This document shows, one piece after another, positions 28,834 to 38,313 of a DNA stretch of 43,891 nt; positions within the stretch are counted from its first letter, which is position 1; each line of letters starts with the position of its first letter. The stretch is from an uncultured Patescibacteria group bacterium (GTDB lineage: Bacteria > Patescibacteriota > Patescibacteriia > UBA2591 > CALHIP01), in assembly GCA_938030745.1 (NCBI GenBank), contig CALHIP010000006.1, forward strand, positions 1 to 43,891, written 5' to 3'. Below the pieces are notes generated by a model. It searched no databases. It was not told the origin of the DNA and saw nothing but the letters and a program-made list of their open reading frames with translations. Position numbers and translations under genes: made by a program.

Positions 28834-29374
28834 ATTAAAAGAATATTATAAAAAAGAGGTAATTCCAAAAATGAAAGAAATTTTTGGTTATAAAAATGAT
28901 TTAGCTGTGCCAAAAATAGAAAAGATTGTTTTAAATATTGGTTTGGGAGATGCCTTAAAGAAAAAAGATCCAAAAATTATCGAATCTGCAAAAGAGACTT
29001 TAATAAAAATTACTGGTCAAAAACCAATTGAGACAAAAGCAAAAAAGTCAATTTCTGGATTTAAAATTAAAAAGGGCCAAATTGTTGGTCTTAAAGTCAC
29101 TTTAAGAAAAGAAAAAATGTATGATTTCTTAGATAAATTAATTAATGTTGTTCTACCAAGAACACGTGATTTTCGTGGCATTCCTTTAACCTCTCTTGAT
29201 TCAAAAGGAAATCTTTCCTTAGGATTAAAAGAGCAACTTGCTTTTCCAGAGATTACTGCTGAAGCAATAGAGAAAATTCATGGATTAGAAATAACAATTG
29301 TAACAACAGCAAAAGATAAAGAAAAAGGAATGACTTTATTAAAATTGTTTGGTCTTCCTTTTAGAAAAACATAG
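28826..29374 (+). CDS. rplE: Ribosomal protein uL5
   Basis: [14 protein letters not shown]...[10 protein letters not shown]. Confidence 0.95.
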   Translation: MSRLKEYYKKEVIPKMKEIFGYKNDLAVPKIEKIVLNIGLGDALKKKDPKIIESAKETLIKITGQKPIETKAKKSISGFKIKKGQIVGLKVTLRKEKMYDFLDKLINVVLPRTRDFRGIPLTSLDSKGNLSLGLKEQLAFPEITAEAIEKIHGLEITIVTTAKDKEKGMTLLKLFGLPFRKT

Positions 29375-29375
29375 T

Positions 29376-29561
29376 ATGACAACTAAAGCACAATATGCAA
29401 AATCATTAAAAAAGCCGAAATATAAAACAAGAATTGTAAGACGTTGTTGGCGTTGCGGAAGAAAAAAGGGCTATTTAAGGGATTTTGATCTTTGTCGAAT
29501 CTGTTTTCGTGAACTTGCTTCAAGAGGAGAAATCCCTGGAATAAGAAAAGCATCGTGGTAA
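29376..29561 (+). CDS. rpsN: Ribosomal protein uS14, zinc-binding type
   Basis: [41 protein letters not shown] 29376. Confidence 0.95.
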   Translation: MTTKAQYAKSLKKPKYKTRIVRRCWRCGRKKGYLRDFDLCRICFRELASRGEIPGIRKASW

Positions 29562-29591
29562 AATATGATAATAACTAATAAATTAAATTTT

Positions 29592-29993
29592 ATGACTGAT
29601 CCAATTGCTGATATGTTAACAAGAATAAGAAATGCCCTGGCAGTGAAAAAACCAGAGGTTTTGATTCCGTTCTCAAAAATTAAATATGCTTTAGCTAAAG
29701 TTTTAGAAAAAGAAAATCTGGTTGAGAAAGTAGAAAAAGTTTTCACTAAAATAAGGAAAAAAAAGAAAAAATTTGAAGAAATAAAAATAATTTTAAAATA
29801 TCAAAATAATGAGCCAGTAATTAGAGAATTAAAAAGAATCTCTAAACCAGGTTGCCGAATCTATGCTCAAGCTAAAGAGCTTAGACCACAAAAATATAAA
29901 ATTTCTATTCTCTCTACTTCTCGTGGGATAATGACTGATAGAGAGGCAAAAAAAAGAAAATTGGGTGGTGAAGTATTAGCCGAAATTTGGTAA
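29592..29993 (+). CDS. rpsH: Ribosomal protein uS8
   Basis: MTDPIADMLTRIRNA...SILSTSRGIMTDREAK. Confidence 0.95.
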   Translation: MTDPIADMLTRIRNALAVKKPEVLIPFSKIKYALAKVLEKENLVEKVEKVFTKIRKKKKKFEEIKIILKYQNNEPVIRELKRISKPGCRIYAQAKELRPQKYKISILSTSRGIMTDREAKKRKLGGEVLAEIW

Positions 29994-30003
29994 TTTTAAA
30001 AAT

Positions 30004-30543
30004 ATGTCTCGAATTGGTAAACAACCAATTGAAATTCCTGAAAATGTCGAAATAAAATTTGAAAACGATTTTATTATTGTTAAAGGTCCAAAAGGAGAAT
30101 TAAAACAGAAAGTCCACCCATGCCTAATAATAGAAAAAAAAGATAATCTTATTAAATTAAGTGTTAAAAATCCAGAAAAGAAAAAAGAAAGAGCAATTTG
30201 GGGAACTTTCCAAAGAATTATTTCTTGGATGATTAAAGGTGTGACAAAAGGTTTTGAAAAAAAATTAGAATTAGTTGGCATTGGTTATCGGGCAACTGTT
30301 TCCGGTAATAAATTGATTCTTAATGTTGGTTTTTCTCATCCGGTTGAATTTAATTTACCAGAAGGAATAAAAGCAAAAGTTGAAAAAAATATTATAACTC
30401 TTGAAGGAATTGATAAATATTTAGTTGGTGAAACAGCTGCCCAAATTAGAAGAATAAGAAAACCAGAACCATATAAAGGTACTGGCATTAGATATTTTGG
30501 TGAGGTTATCAGAAGAAAACAAATTAAAAAAGCAGTTGCTTAA
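30004..30543 (+). CDS. rplF: Ribosomal protein uL6
   Basis: [15 protein letters not shown]...GPKGEL...[10 protein letters not shown]. Confidence 0.96.
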   Translation: MSRIGKQPIEIPENVEIKFENDFIIVKGPKGELKQKVHPCLIIEKKDNLIKLSVKNPEKKKERAIWGTFQRIISWMIKGVTKGFEKKLELVGIGYRATVSGNKLILNVGFSHPVEFNLPEGIKAKVEKNIITLEGIDKYLVGETAAQIRRIRKPEPYKGTGIRYFGEVIRRKQIKKAVA

Positions 30544-30560
30544 TTTTCAGTCTCAATTTT

Positions 30561-30914
30561 ATGGATTGGAAAAGAAAAAAAAGAGAATTACGTCGAAAAA
30601 GAGTTAGAGCAAAAATCTTTGGAACATCTGAAAGACCAAGACTTTCTGTTTATCGGAGTTTAAAGCATATCTATGCTCAAATTATCGATGATGAAAAGGG
30701 TCAAACTATTGTTGCTGCAAGTGATTTAGAATTAAATAAAAAAAATTTAGGTAAAAATAAAACTGATATTGCTTATGAAGTTGGTAAATTAATTGCTAAA
30801 AAAGCATTAAAAAAGAAAATTAAAAAAGTTGTTTTTGATCGAAATGGTTTTAAATATCATGGTCGAGTAAAAGCATTAGCTGAAGGAGCGAGAGAGGCTG
30901 GATTAATATTTTAA
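30561..30914 (+). CDS. rplR: Ribosomal protein uL18
   Basis: [23 protein letters not shown]...[24 protein letters not shown]. Confidence 0.95.
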   Translation: MDWKRKKRELRRKRVRAKIFGTSERPRLSVYRSLKHIYAQIIDDEKGQTIVAASDLELNKKNLGKNKTDIAYEVGKLIAKKALKKKIKKVVFDRNGFKYHGRVKALAEGAREAGLIF

Positions 30915-30924
30915 ATTTAAAATT

Positions 30925-31383
30925 ATGGTAGAAGAAGAATTTGAGCAAAGATTAGTTGATTTAGCTAGAGTAACAAGAGTTGTCGCCGGCGGGAAAAGAC
31001 TTTCTTTTCGTGCTTGTGTTATTATTGGTAATAGAAATGGAAAAGTTGGTTATGGGGTTGCTAAAGGAAACGATGTTGCAATAGCAATGGAAAAAGCAGT
31101 TCGTCAGGCAAAGAAAAATATTATTGAAGCACCTATTGTTGATGAGACAATCCCTCATCCAATCAAACAAAAATTTAAAGCAGCAGAAATTATTTTAAGA
31201 CCAGCTAAAAAAGGAAGAGGGATAAAAGCTGGTGGAGTAGTCAGAGTGATTTTAGAATTAGCTGGAATAAAAAACGCTACTGGTAAAATTTTAGGTTCAA
31301 GAAATAAAATCAATAATGTTAAAGCAACTTTTAAAGCATTAGAAAAATTGAAAAAATTTTATGATAGATTTATCTCATCTTAA
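30925..31383 (+). CDS. rpsE: Ribosomal protein uS5
   Basis: RVTRVVAGGKRLSFRACVIIGNRNGKVGYGVAKGNDV. Confidence 0.96.
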   Translation: MVEEEFEQRLVDLARVTRVVAGGKRLSFRACVIIGNRNGKVGYGVAKGNDVAIAMEKAVRQAKKNIIEAPIVDETIPHPIKQKFKAAEIILRPAKKGRGIKAGGVVRVILELAGIKNATGKILGSRNKINNVKATFKALEKLKKFYDRFISS

Positions 31384-31804
31384 ACCATTCCAAAAGAAGA
31401 AAAAGAAGAAAAGAGTTGGTCGAGGTTTTTCTTCTGGTCATGGTCGATATTCTGGTCGAGGTCAGAAAGGGCAAAAAGCACGTTCAGGTGGAAAAAAAGG
31501 ATTAAAATTAAAAGCCCTAAGAAAAATTTGGAAAAAAATTCCAAAAAAAGGTGGATTTAAAAGTAAGAAAGAAAAATTAATTATTGTCAATTTAGATCAA
31601 ATAGAAAAAAAATTCAAAGAAAACGAAGAAGTAAATCCTTCCACTCTTTTTGCTAAAGGATTAATAAAAGATCCTAAAGAAAAAATTAAAATTTTAGCTC
31701 GAGGTAAGCTTTCAAAAAAATTGGTATTTAAAGTCCATAGCCTTTCAAAATCAGCTAAAGAGGCGATAAAAAAAGTAAAAGGTGAAATTGAAATTATTAA
31801 ATAA
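31361..31804 (+). CDS. rplO: Ribosomal protein uL15
   Basis: RVGRGFSSGHGRYSGRGQKGQKARSG; overlaps the rpsE end. Confidence 0.94.
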   Translation: MIDLSHLKPFQKKKKKKRVGRGFSSGHGRYSGRGQKGQKARSGGKKGLKLKALRKIWKKIPKKGGFKSKKEKLIIVNLDQIEKKFKENEEVNPSTLFAKGLIKDPKEKIKILARGKLSKKLVFKVHSLSKSAKEAIKKVKGEIEIIK

Positions 31805-31807
31805 ATT

Positions 31808-33088
31808 ATGACTCAAACTTGGGAAAAAATTAAAACAATTTGGCAAGATAAAGATTTAAGGAATGCTATTTTATATGTTTTATTAATGTTAGCTATTTTC
31901 CGTTTAGCAGCCCATATTCCTTTACCAGGGATAAATTTAGAAGCTTTAAAAACTTTTTTTGCCCAAAATCAAGTTTTTGGTCTTTTAAATATTTTATCTG
32001 GCGGAGCAATGGAAAGATTTTCCATTGTTGCTTTAGGTGTTGCTCCTTATATTACTGCTTCAATTATTTTCCAACTTTTGACAATGATTATTCCTTCGCT
32101 TGAAGCACTTTCAAAAGAAGGTTATGCTGGCTATCAAAAAATCAATCAATATACAAGAATTGCTACTGTTCCTTTAGCTGCTCTTCAGGCTTTCGGTCTT
32201 ATTACTCTTTTACAAAGAACTGGCGAAGGAATTGTTACTTTGACTGGCTTTAAAGAGAAAATTTTAACAGTTGTTACCTTAACAGCAGGAACAATATTTT
32301 TAATGTGGTTAGGCGAATTAGTTTCTGAAAAAAAAGTTGGCAATGGTATTTCACTCTTGATTTTTGCTGGAATTGTTGCTGATCTACCAATTTCAATTCA
32401 AAGAACTTTGGCTACTTTTGAACCAGTCCAGATTATGAATTTAATTATTTTTGTCTTTTTAGGTATTATCACTGTAGCTGGGATAGTAACTTTAAATGAA
32501 GGTCAACGCCATATTCCAATCACTTATGCTCGTCGAATTCGGGGAATAAGAATGTATGGCGGAGCTGATACTTATTTACCATTGAAAGTTAATCAAGCTG
32601 GAATGATTCCAATTATTTTTGCTATCTCTTTAATTTTATTTCCACCTTTAGTAGGTCAGTTTTTATCTCAGATTAAAAACCAAGTGATTGCTTCTGGCGG
32701 AAAATTACTGATTAATCTTTTCCAAAATCAAATTTTTTATGGCTTTATATATTTTGTTTTAGTTGTCGTCTTTACCTATTTTTATACTTCAGTTATTTTC
32801 AAACCAGACCAGATTGCTGATCATTTACAAAAACAAGGTGGTTTTGTTCCAGGAGTTCGACCAGGAAAAAATACAGCTGAATATTTATCAAAAATTAGTT
32901 CTCGAATTATGCTAGCTGGTGCTCTTTCTTTAGGTCTGATTGCTATTTTACCATTAATTACTCAAGGTGTTTTAAAGATTACTACTTTAACTATTGGTGG
33001 TGCTTCTCTGTTGATTGTTGTTTCTGTTGTGATTGAGACGGTCAAACAAATTGAAGCGCAAATTGCAATGAGAGAATACGAAAAATAA
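31808..33088 (+). CDS. secY: Preprotein translocase subunit SecY
   Basis: RLAAHIPLPGIN, ALGVAPYITASIIFQLL, NEGQRHIPITYARRI. Confidence 0.96.
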   Translation: MTQTWEKIKTIWQDKDLRNAILYVLLMLAIFRLAAHIPLPGINLEALKTFFAQNQVFGLLNILSGGAMERFSIVALGVAPYITASIIFQLLTMIIPSLEALSKEGYAGYQKINQYTRIATVPLAALQAFGLITLLQRTGEGIVTLTGFKEKILTVVTLTAGTIFLMWLGELVSEKKVGNGISLLIFAGIVADLPISIQRTLATFEPVQIMNLIIFVFLGIITVAGIVTLNEGQRHIPITYARRIRGIRMYGGADTYLPLKVNQAGMIPIIFAISLILFPPLVGQFLSQIKNQVIASGGKLLINLFQNQIFYGFIYFVLVVVFTYFYTSVIFKPDQIADHLQKQGGFVPGVRPGKNTAEYLSKISSRIMLAGALSLGLIAILPLITQGVLKITTLTIGGASLLIVVSVVIETVKQIEAQIAMREYEK

Positions 33089-33094
33089 TAATAT

Positions 33095-33655
33095 ATGAAA
33101 AAATTAATTATTGGCATTACTGGTACCTTTTCTTCTGGTAAAGATACAGTTGCTGAATATTTAGCAAAAAAAGGGTTTTTTCATTTATCTTTATCTGATT
33201 TAGTAAGGGAAGAATGTCAAAAAAGAAAGCAATATACTTCTCGAGATGATTTAATTAAAGTAGCTAATGAATTGCGTCAAAATTATGGTCCAGGAATTTT
33301 AGCAAAAATAGCTAAAGAAAGAATAAAAGATAAAGAAAAAATTGTTATTTCCAGTATCAGAAATCCAGCTGAAGTTGAGGAATTAAAAAAAGAAGGCTGT
33401 TTTTTTCTTTTAGCAATTGATGCACCAATTAAACTCCGTTATCAAAGAGCAAAAAAAAGAGGAAGAATTGATGATACAGTAACCTTTGAAAAATTTAAAA
33501 AACAAGAAGAATTTGAAAGGAAGGGTAATCAATTCCAACAACAATTGGATAAAGTTATCTTGATGGCTGATTATACTATAATCAATGATAAAACATTAGA
33601 AGAACTCTATCAAAAGATCGATAAAATCTTAAATAAAATAGATAAAAATATATGA
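33095..33655 (+). CDS. P-loop nucleotide/dephospho-CoA-kinase-like protein
   Basis: IIGITGTFSSGKDTVAEYLAKKGFFHLSLSDLVREE. Confidence 0.72.
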   Translation: MKKLIIGITGTFSSGKDTVAEYLAKKGFFHLSLSDLVREECQKRKQYTSRDDLIKVANELRQNYGPGILAKIAKERIKDKEKIVISSIRNPAEVEELKKEGCFFLLAIDAPIKLRYQRAKKRGRIDDTVTFEKFKKQEEFERKGNQFQQQLDKVILMADYTIINDKTLEELYQKIDKILNKIDKNI

Positions 33656-34275
33656 AAATAGCACTTATTGGTCCGCCTGCTTCCGGTAAAGGGACGCAAG
33701 CAGAATTATTATCGAAAGAATTAAAACTACCCTTGATTTCTACCGGCAATCTTTTTCGTTGGCAAATAAGAAGAAAAACAAAATTGGGAAAAATGATAGA
33801 AGAAATAGTTAATAGAGGAGATTTAGTTCCTGATGAAATTGTTAATAAAATAATTAAGAAAGAAACGAAAAATAAAAGAAATTTTATTTTAGATGGTTAT
33901 CCAAGAAATCTTAATCAAGCAATTTTTTTAGATTCGATCACTTCTCTTGATTATGTTTTAGAAATCTGGATCTCTGATCAAGAAGCATTAAAACGTTTAA
34001 CTTTAAGGCGAGTTTGTCAATGTGGCAAAACTTATCATTTAATTTATAATCCGCCAAAAAATGAAGAAATCTGCGATGAATGTGGTCGGACTCTTTTTAT
34101 TAGAGAAGATGATCAAAAAGAAAAAGTTTTAAAAAGATTAGAAATTTATCATCAACAAACAAAACCACTGATAGATTTTTATCAGAAAAAAGGAATCTTA
34201 GTTAAAATTAATGGTGAACAGCCAATCAAAGATGTCTTTTCTGAGATTCTTATAAAATTAAAATTGAAAAAATAA
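33652..34275 (+). CDS. adk: Adenylate kinase
   Basis: IGPPASGKGTQAELLSKE...FILDGYPRNLNQA; Cys-containing LID. Confidence 0.93.
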   Translation: MKIALIGPPASGKGTQAELLSKELKLPLISTGNLFRWQIRRKTKLGKMIEEIVNRGDLVPDEIVNKIIKKETKNKRNFILDGYPRNLNQAIFLDSITSLDYVLEIWISDQEALKRLTLRRVCQCGKTYHLIYNPPKNEEICDECGRTLFIREDDQKEKVLKRLEIYHQQTKPLIDFYQKKGILVKINGEQPIKDVFSEILIKLKLKK

Positions 34276-34280
34276 AATCT

Positions 34281-35048
34281 ATGGTTATTATTAAGACGGA
34301 AAAAGAAATAGAAAAAATGAAAAAGGGAGGATTAATTTTGGCTGAAATTCTGGAAAAATTAAAAAAAGCAGCTAAACCAGGATTTTCAACTACTCGATTA
34401 GAATTAATGGCTCGTGATTTAATTAAAGAAAAAAATGCTGAACCAGCATTTTTAGGTTATCAAAATAAAAAAAATCAAAAACCATTTCCAACTGCTTTAT
34501 GTCTTTCTTTAAATTATGAATTAGTTCATACACCAAGTTTTCCTAATCGAATTTTAAAAGAAGGTGATTTAGTCTCTATTGATTGCGGTATCAAATATCA
34601 AGGACTTTTTACTGATATGGCTATCACTTTTGGTTTAGGAAAAATTTCTCCAGTTGCCAAAAAATTAATTAAAGTCACAAGAAAATCCTTAGAATTAGCG
34701 ATAAAAAAAATTAAAGCTGGAATCTTTTGGGGAGATGTAGCAGAAACCATTCAGAAATTTATTGAAAAAAATGGTTTTTCAGTCATTCGTAATTTAACTG
34801 GTCACGGAATCGGTAGGAAACTTCACGAGGAACCTTCTTTACCAAATTTTGGTCAAGCTGGCCAAGGAACAAAATTGGAAGAGGGAATGACTTTAGCTAT
34901 TGAACCAATGGTTGCTGTTGGTAGTTATGAGATAGAGACTTTATCTGATGGTTGGACAGTTGTGACTAAAGATCGAAGTCTTTGCGCCCATTTTGAAAAT
35001 ACGGTTCTTGTAACAAAAAAAGGAGCAATTGTTTTAACTAAAATATGA
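34281..35048 (+). CDS. map: Methionine aminopeptidase, type I
   Basis: SIDCGIKYQGLFTDMAITF...GHGIGRKLHEEPSLPNF. Confidence 0.95.
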   Translation: MVIIKTEKEIEKMKKGGLILAEILEKLKKAAKPGFSTTRLELMARDLIKEKNAEPAFLGYQNKKNQKPFPTALCLSLNYELVHTPSFPNRILKEGDLVSIDCGIKYQGLFTDMAITFGLGKISPVAKKLIKVTRKSLELAIKKIKAGIFWGDVAETIQKFIEKNGFSVIRNLTGHGIGRKLHEEPSLPNFGQAGQGTKLEEGMTLAIEPMVAVGSYEIETLSDGWTVVTKDRSLCAHFENTVLVTKKGAIVLTKI

Positions 35049-36133
35049 ATTATCTTATTTTCTTTTTCTTATCTTTTTTTCTTTCAGTTTTTTTAACAAA
35101 ACTTGTTCGTCGTTTTGCTTTAAAATATAAAATTTTAGATTATCCAGAAAAAGAACCGCAAAGGAAAATTCATCAAAAGCCAATTCCTTTACTTGGTGGT
35201 TTAGCTTTGTTTTTTAGTTTTTTTATAATTTTATTTTTTTCTTTAGCTATCGGTCTTTTAAAATTAGAAACTATAGTTTTTAAAAATTTGATTGGCTTTT
35301 TTTTAGCCAGTTTTGTTTTAATCATTGGTGGTTTTCTTGATGATCGTTATAATTTATCTCCATTAAAACAACTTCTTTTTTCTTTTTTAGCTATTTTAAT
35401 TATTATTGCTTCAGGAATTGGAATAAAGTATATTAATAATCCTTTTGGTCAAGGTTTAATTTTCTTAGAGATAAAAAAAATTGAAATTTTAAGAATTGGA
35501 GGAATTCCTTATTATTTTACCTTTCCAGCTGACTTAATCACCTTTGTTTGGCTTCTTTTAATGATTTATGCTTTAAAACTCTTAGCTGGTCTTGATGGAT
35601 TAGTTCCAGGTATTACTTCGATTGGTGCCTTAATGATTTTTTTTCTTTGTCTTTTAACAAAATTTTATCAACCCGATGTTGGAAGTTTAGCTATCATCTT
35701 AGCTGGTGCTTCATTAGGTTTTTTAATTTTTAATTTTCATCCAGCAAAAATTTTTTTAGGAACTTCAGGTGAGACCTTTTCCGGTTTTAGTTTGGGAGTT
35801 TTGGCTATTATTTCAGGTAGTAAAATTGCTACCTTATTACTTGTTGTTGGTATTCCAATTTTGGACATGATTTGGGTCATTTTAAGAAGAGTTTTCAAAG
35901 AAAAAAGATGGCCATTTTTAGCTGATAAAAAACATCTCCATTTCCGACTTTTAGATTTCGGTTTTTCCCATCCTGGAGCTGTCATTTTTCTTTGGTGTTT
36001 AGCTCTGATTTTTGGTTTAATTGGGATTATTTTTCCAACAACAAAAATTAAAGTCTTTGCTCTAGTTATTTTGACTCTTTTAATGATCGGCTTAGCTTTT
36101 TTTATAAAAAAAAGAAAACCTCCCTTAAAATAG
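35045..36133 (+). CDS. Glycosyltransferase 4 family (MraY/WecA-like) undecaprenyl-phosphate sugar phosphotransferase
   Basis: KIHQKPIPLLGGLALF, GGFLDDRYNLSPLKQLL, LAGLDGLVPGI, KKHLHFRLLDFGFS. Confidence 0.87.
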   Translation: MNYLIFFFLSFFLSVFLTKLVRRFALKYKILDYPEKEPQRKIHQKPIPLLGGLALFFSFFIILFFSLAIGLLKLETIVFKNLIGFFLASFVLIIGGFLDDRYNLSPLKQLLFSFLAILIIIASGIGIKYINNPFGQGLIFLEIKKIEILRIGGIPYYFTFPADLITFVWLLLMIYALKLLAGLDGLVPGITSIGALMIFFLCLLTKFYQPDVGSLAIILAGASLGFLIFNFHPAKIFLGTSGETFSGFSLGVLAIISGSKIATLLLVVGIPILDMIWVILRRVFKEKRWPFLADKKHLHFRLLDFGFSHPGAVIFLWCLALIFGLIGIIFPTTKIKVFALVILTLLMIGLAFFIKKRKPPLK

Positions 36134-36177
36134 CCAACTATACGATTTCGCGCGGCCGCGTAAAATCGTATAGTTGG
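36134..36177. repeat. 44-bp imperfect palindrome, third member of the family (36-bp core 36138-36173)
   Basis: CCAACTATACGATTTCGCGCGG|CCGCGTAAAATCGTATAGTTGG; half-sites match 20/22. Confidence 0.8.
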
Positions 36178-36179
36178 GG

Positions 36180-36208
36180 TTGACAAGGTATTTAAGATTT
36201 GTCAATAT
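36180..36208 (+). promoter_or_regulatory. Promoter of rplU
   Basis: TTGACA-N17-CAATAT, ATG 36217. Confidence 0.55.
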
Positions 36209-36216
36209 CTTTTATT

Positions 36217-36534
36217 ATGTTAGCAGTTATCAAAACTGGTGGAAAACAGTATCTAGTAAAAGAAGGAGATATTATTAAAATAGAAAAAATTAAAAAAGAG
36301 AAAGGAGAAGTTTTTAATTTTGATGAAATTTTGCTTTTAACTGATGAAAAAGGAGAAAAACTTGAGATAGGTCAGCCAATTTTAAAAAAAGTTAAAGTTA
36401 AAGCTGAAATTTTAGAGCAGGGGAAAGATAAAAAAATTTTGGTTGTCAAATATAAACCAAAAACTCGATATCGAAGGAAAAGAGGTTACCGTCATCCTTA
36501 TACAAAGGTAAAAATTTTAGAGATTTTACATTAA
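36217..36534 (+). CDS. rplU: Ribosomal protein bL21
   Basis: MLAVIKTGGKQYLVKEGDIIKIEK...KRGYRHPYTKVKI. Confidence 0.95.
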   Translation: MLAVIKTGGKQYLVKEGDIIKIEKIKKEKGEVFNFDEILLLTDEKGEKLEIGQPILKKVKVKAEILEQGKDKKILVVKYKPKTRYRRKRGYRHPYTKVKILEILH

Positions 36535-36535
36535 T

Positions 36536-37921
36536 TTACAATTCCTCCTCTTCTTCCGGTTCTATTTCAACTTTAGTAGCTAGATTTTTGAAACTGACTG
36601 AATTTTCGTCAAAAAATAATCTTACCATTCCTGTTGGACCATTTCTGTGTTTAGCAATATAAATTTCTGCGAGATGCCTTTCATTTTCAGGGCAATTTTT
36701 TATTCCTTTATCCATCACCTTCCGATAAATAAACATCACTACATCACTATCTTGCTCAAGCGAACCCGATTCTCTTAGATCAGCAAGTTTTGGAATTGCT
36801 GGTCCACTTCGGTGCTCAACTGCTCGAGAAAGCTGAGAAATAGCTAAAATTGGAATGTTTAATTCTCTAGCAATGCTTTTTAAAGAACGAGAGATTTCTG
36901 AAACTTCCTGGACTCGAGATTCTTTTGGTGTGACTCCTTCCATCAGTTGTAGATAATCGATGATAATTAAACCTAAGCCATGTTCTGCCTGAAGACGCCT
37001 TGCTTTTGTCCTTACCTCAACAACATTTAAAAGAGGTGATTCATCAATAAAAATTGGTGCTTCAGATAAAACATTCATCGCCTGGGCTAATTTTGAAAAA
37101 TCACCATCATCAGAAGAAGAAAGATAGCCAGTTCTCATCTTCCATAAAGAAATACCAGCCTGAGCACAAAGAATTCGATCAACAACCTGATCACGGCTCA
37201 TTTCTAAACAAAAAATAGCAACTGGAACTTTTGCTTGAACAGCAACATTTCGAGCTATATCTAAAGCTAAAGCACTTTTACCAACTGAAGGTCTGGCAGC
37301 TAAAATAATTAAATCTGATTTCTGTAACCCCCCTAACATATTGTCTAAATCAACAAAACCGGTTGGCAACCCCCGAAGTTTTCCTTTCTCCCGATGAAGT
37401 TCATCAATTCTTTCAAAAGTCTCAGTCAAAACATCTTTGATTGGAATAAATGTTTGTTTTAAATACCTCTGAGAGACAGAAAAAAGTTTTCTTTCTGCTT
37501 GATCTAAGATTTTTTCTATTTCTTCATCCTCTTTAAAAGCAAGTTCAGTAATTTCTGACGCTGCTTGGATTAATCTTCGAGCAGTTGCTTTTTTCCTAAT
37601 AATTTCTGCATATGAAAGAAGGTGGGCAGCGGTTGGAACAGTATTGGCTAAACTAACTAAATAACTCCGACCACCAATTTCTTCTAATTTACCTTTTTCT
37701 TCTAATCGATTGGCTAAACTTAAAATATCAATCGGCTCATGCTTTTCAAATAATTCAATCATCGTCTGATAAATGATAGCATGAGCCTCCTTATAAAAAT
37801 CTTCTGGCCTTAATAGATCTCCAACTTTAATAATTGCTTCTTTATCGATTAAAAGACAAGCTAAAAGTGCCTGTTCAGCTTCTAAATTTTGAGGTGGAAT
37901 TTTTTCAAAAAAATTGGCCAT
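36536..37921 (-). CDS. dnaB: Replicative DNA helicase DnaB
   Basis: PPQNLEAEQALLACLL, ILAARPSVGKSALALDIARN, IIIDYLQLM. Confidence 0.97.
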   Translation of the reverse strand: MANFFEKIPPQNLEAEQALLACLLIDKEAIIKVGDLLRPEDFYKEAHAIIYQTMIELFEKHEPIDILSLANRLEEKGKLEEIGGRSYLVSLANTVPTAAHLLSYAEIIRKKATARRLIQAASEITELAFKEDEEIEKILDQAERKLFSVSQRYLKQTFIPIKDVLTETFERIDELHREKGKLRGLPTGFVDLDNMLGGLQKSDLIILAARPSVGKSALALDIARNVAVQAKVPVAIFCLEMSRDQVVDRILCAQAGISLWKMRTGYLSSSDDGDFSKLAQAMNVLSEAPIFIDESPLLNVVEVRTKARRLQAEHGLGLIIIDYLQLMEGVTPKESRVQEVSEISRSLKSIARELNIPILAISQLSRAVEHRSGPAIPKLADLRESGSLEQDSDVVMFIYRKVMDKGIKNCPENERHLAEIYIAKHRNGPTGMVRLFFDENSVSFKNLATKVEIEPEEEEEL

Positions 37922-37934
37922 ACCAATTTAAATT

Positions 37935-37962
37935 ATTATATTTTGAAAAAAAATCTTTTCAA
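37935..37962 (-). promoter_or_regulatory. Promoter of dnaB
   Basis: Minus strand TTGAAA-N16-TATAAT, 13 nt before the ATG. Confidence 0.55.
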
Positions 37963-37969
37963 GATATTT

Positions 37970-37998
37970 TTGCACATTTTATCCACTTATGGTATACT
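37970..37998 (+). promoter_or_regulatory. Promoter of the 73-aa ORF / tRNALys / GH1 unit
   Basis: TTGCAC-N17-TATACT, 8 nt before ATG 38007. Confidence 0.5.
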
Positions 37999-38006
37999 AT
38001 TTTACT

Positions 38007-38228
38007 ATGTTAAGAAAAGCAACAATCCATGGAGCAATTGTTTATTTTGAGGATAATGCTACCACTGGCGTTAATTATTTACTTTATGATCTTCAGTTTG
38101 AAGAAGCAGCTGTTTTTTTTCGCTATGCCAGGGCTCATGGTTCAGCTCAATTTGAAGATGATCATGAAAGGCAATTTACTTTGTTTTATAATTCTGATGG
38201 CACTTATTTACTTAAACGCCGTGGATAA
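38007..38228 (+). CDS. Hypothetical protein (73 aa)
   Basis: MLRKATIHGAIVYFEDNATTGVNYLLYDLQFEEAAVFFRYARAHG; promoter directly upstream of ATG 38007. Confidence 0.65.
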   Translation: MLRKATIHGAIVYFEDNATTGVNYLLYDLQFEEAAVFFRYARAHGSAQFEDDHERQFTLFYNSDGTYLLKRRG

Positions 38229-38237
38229 TTTTCAATT

Positions 38238-38308
38238 GCCCCCATAGCTCAATGGAAGAGCAACTGCCTTTTAAGCAGGAGATGAAGGTTCGATTCCTTC
38301 TGGGGGCA
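38238..38308 (+). tRNA. tRNA-Lys(TTT)
   Basis: GCCCCCA/TGGGGGC acceptor, anticodon loop CTTTTAA, GGTTCGATTCC T arm; CCA not encoded. Confidence 0.92.
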
Positions 38309-38313
38309 AACCA

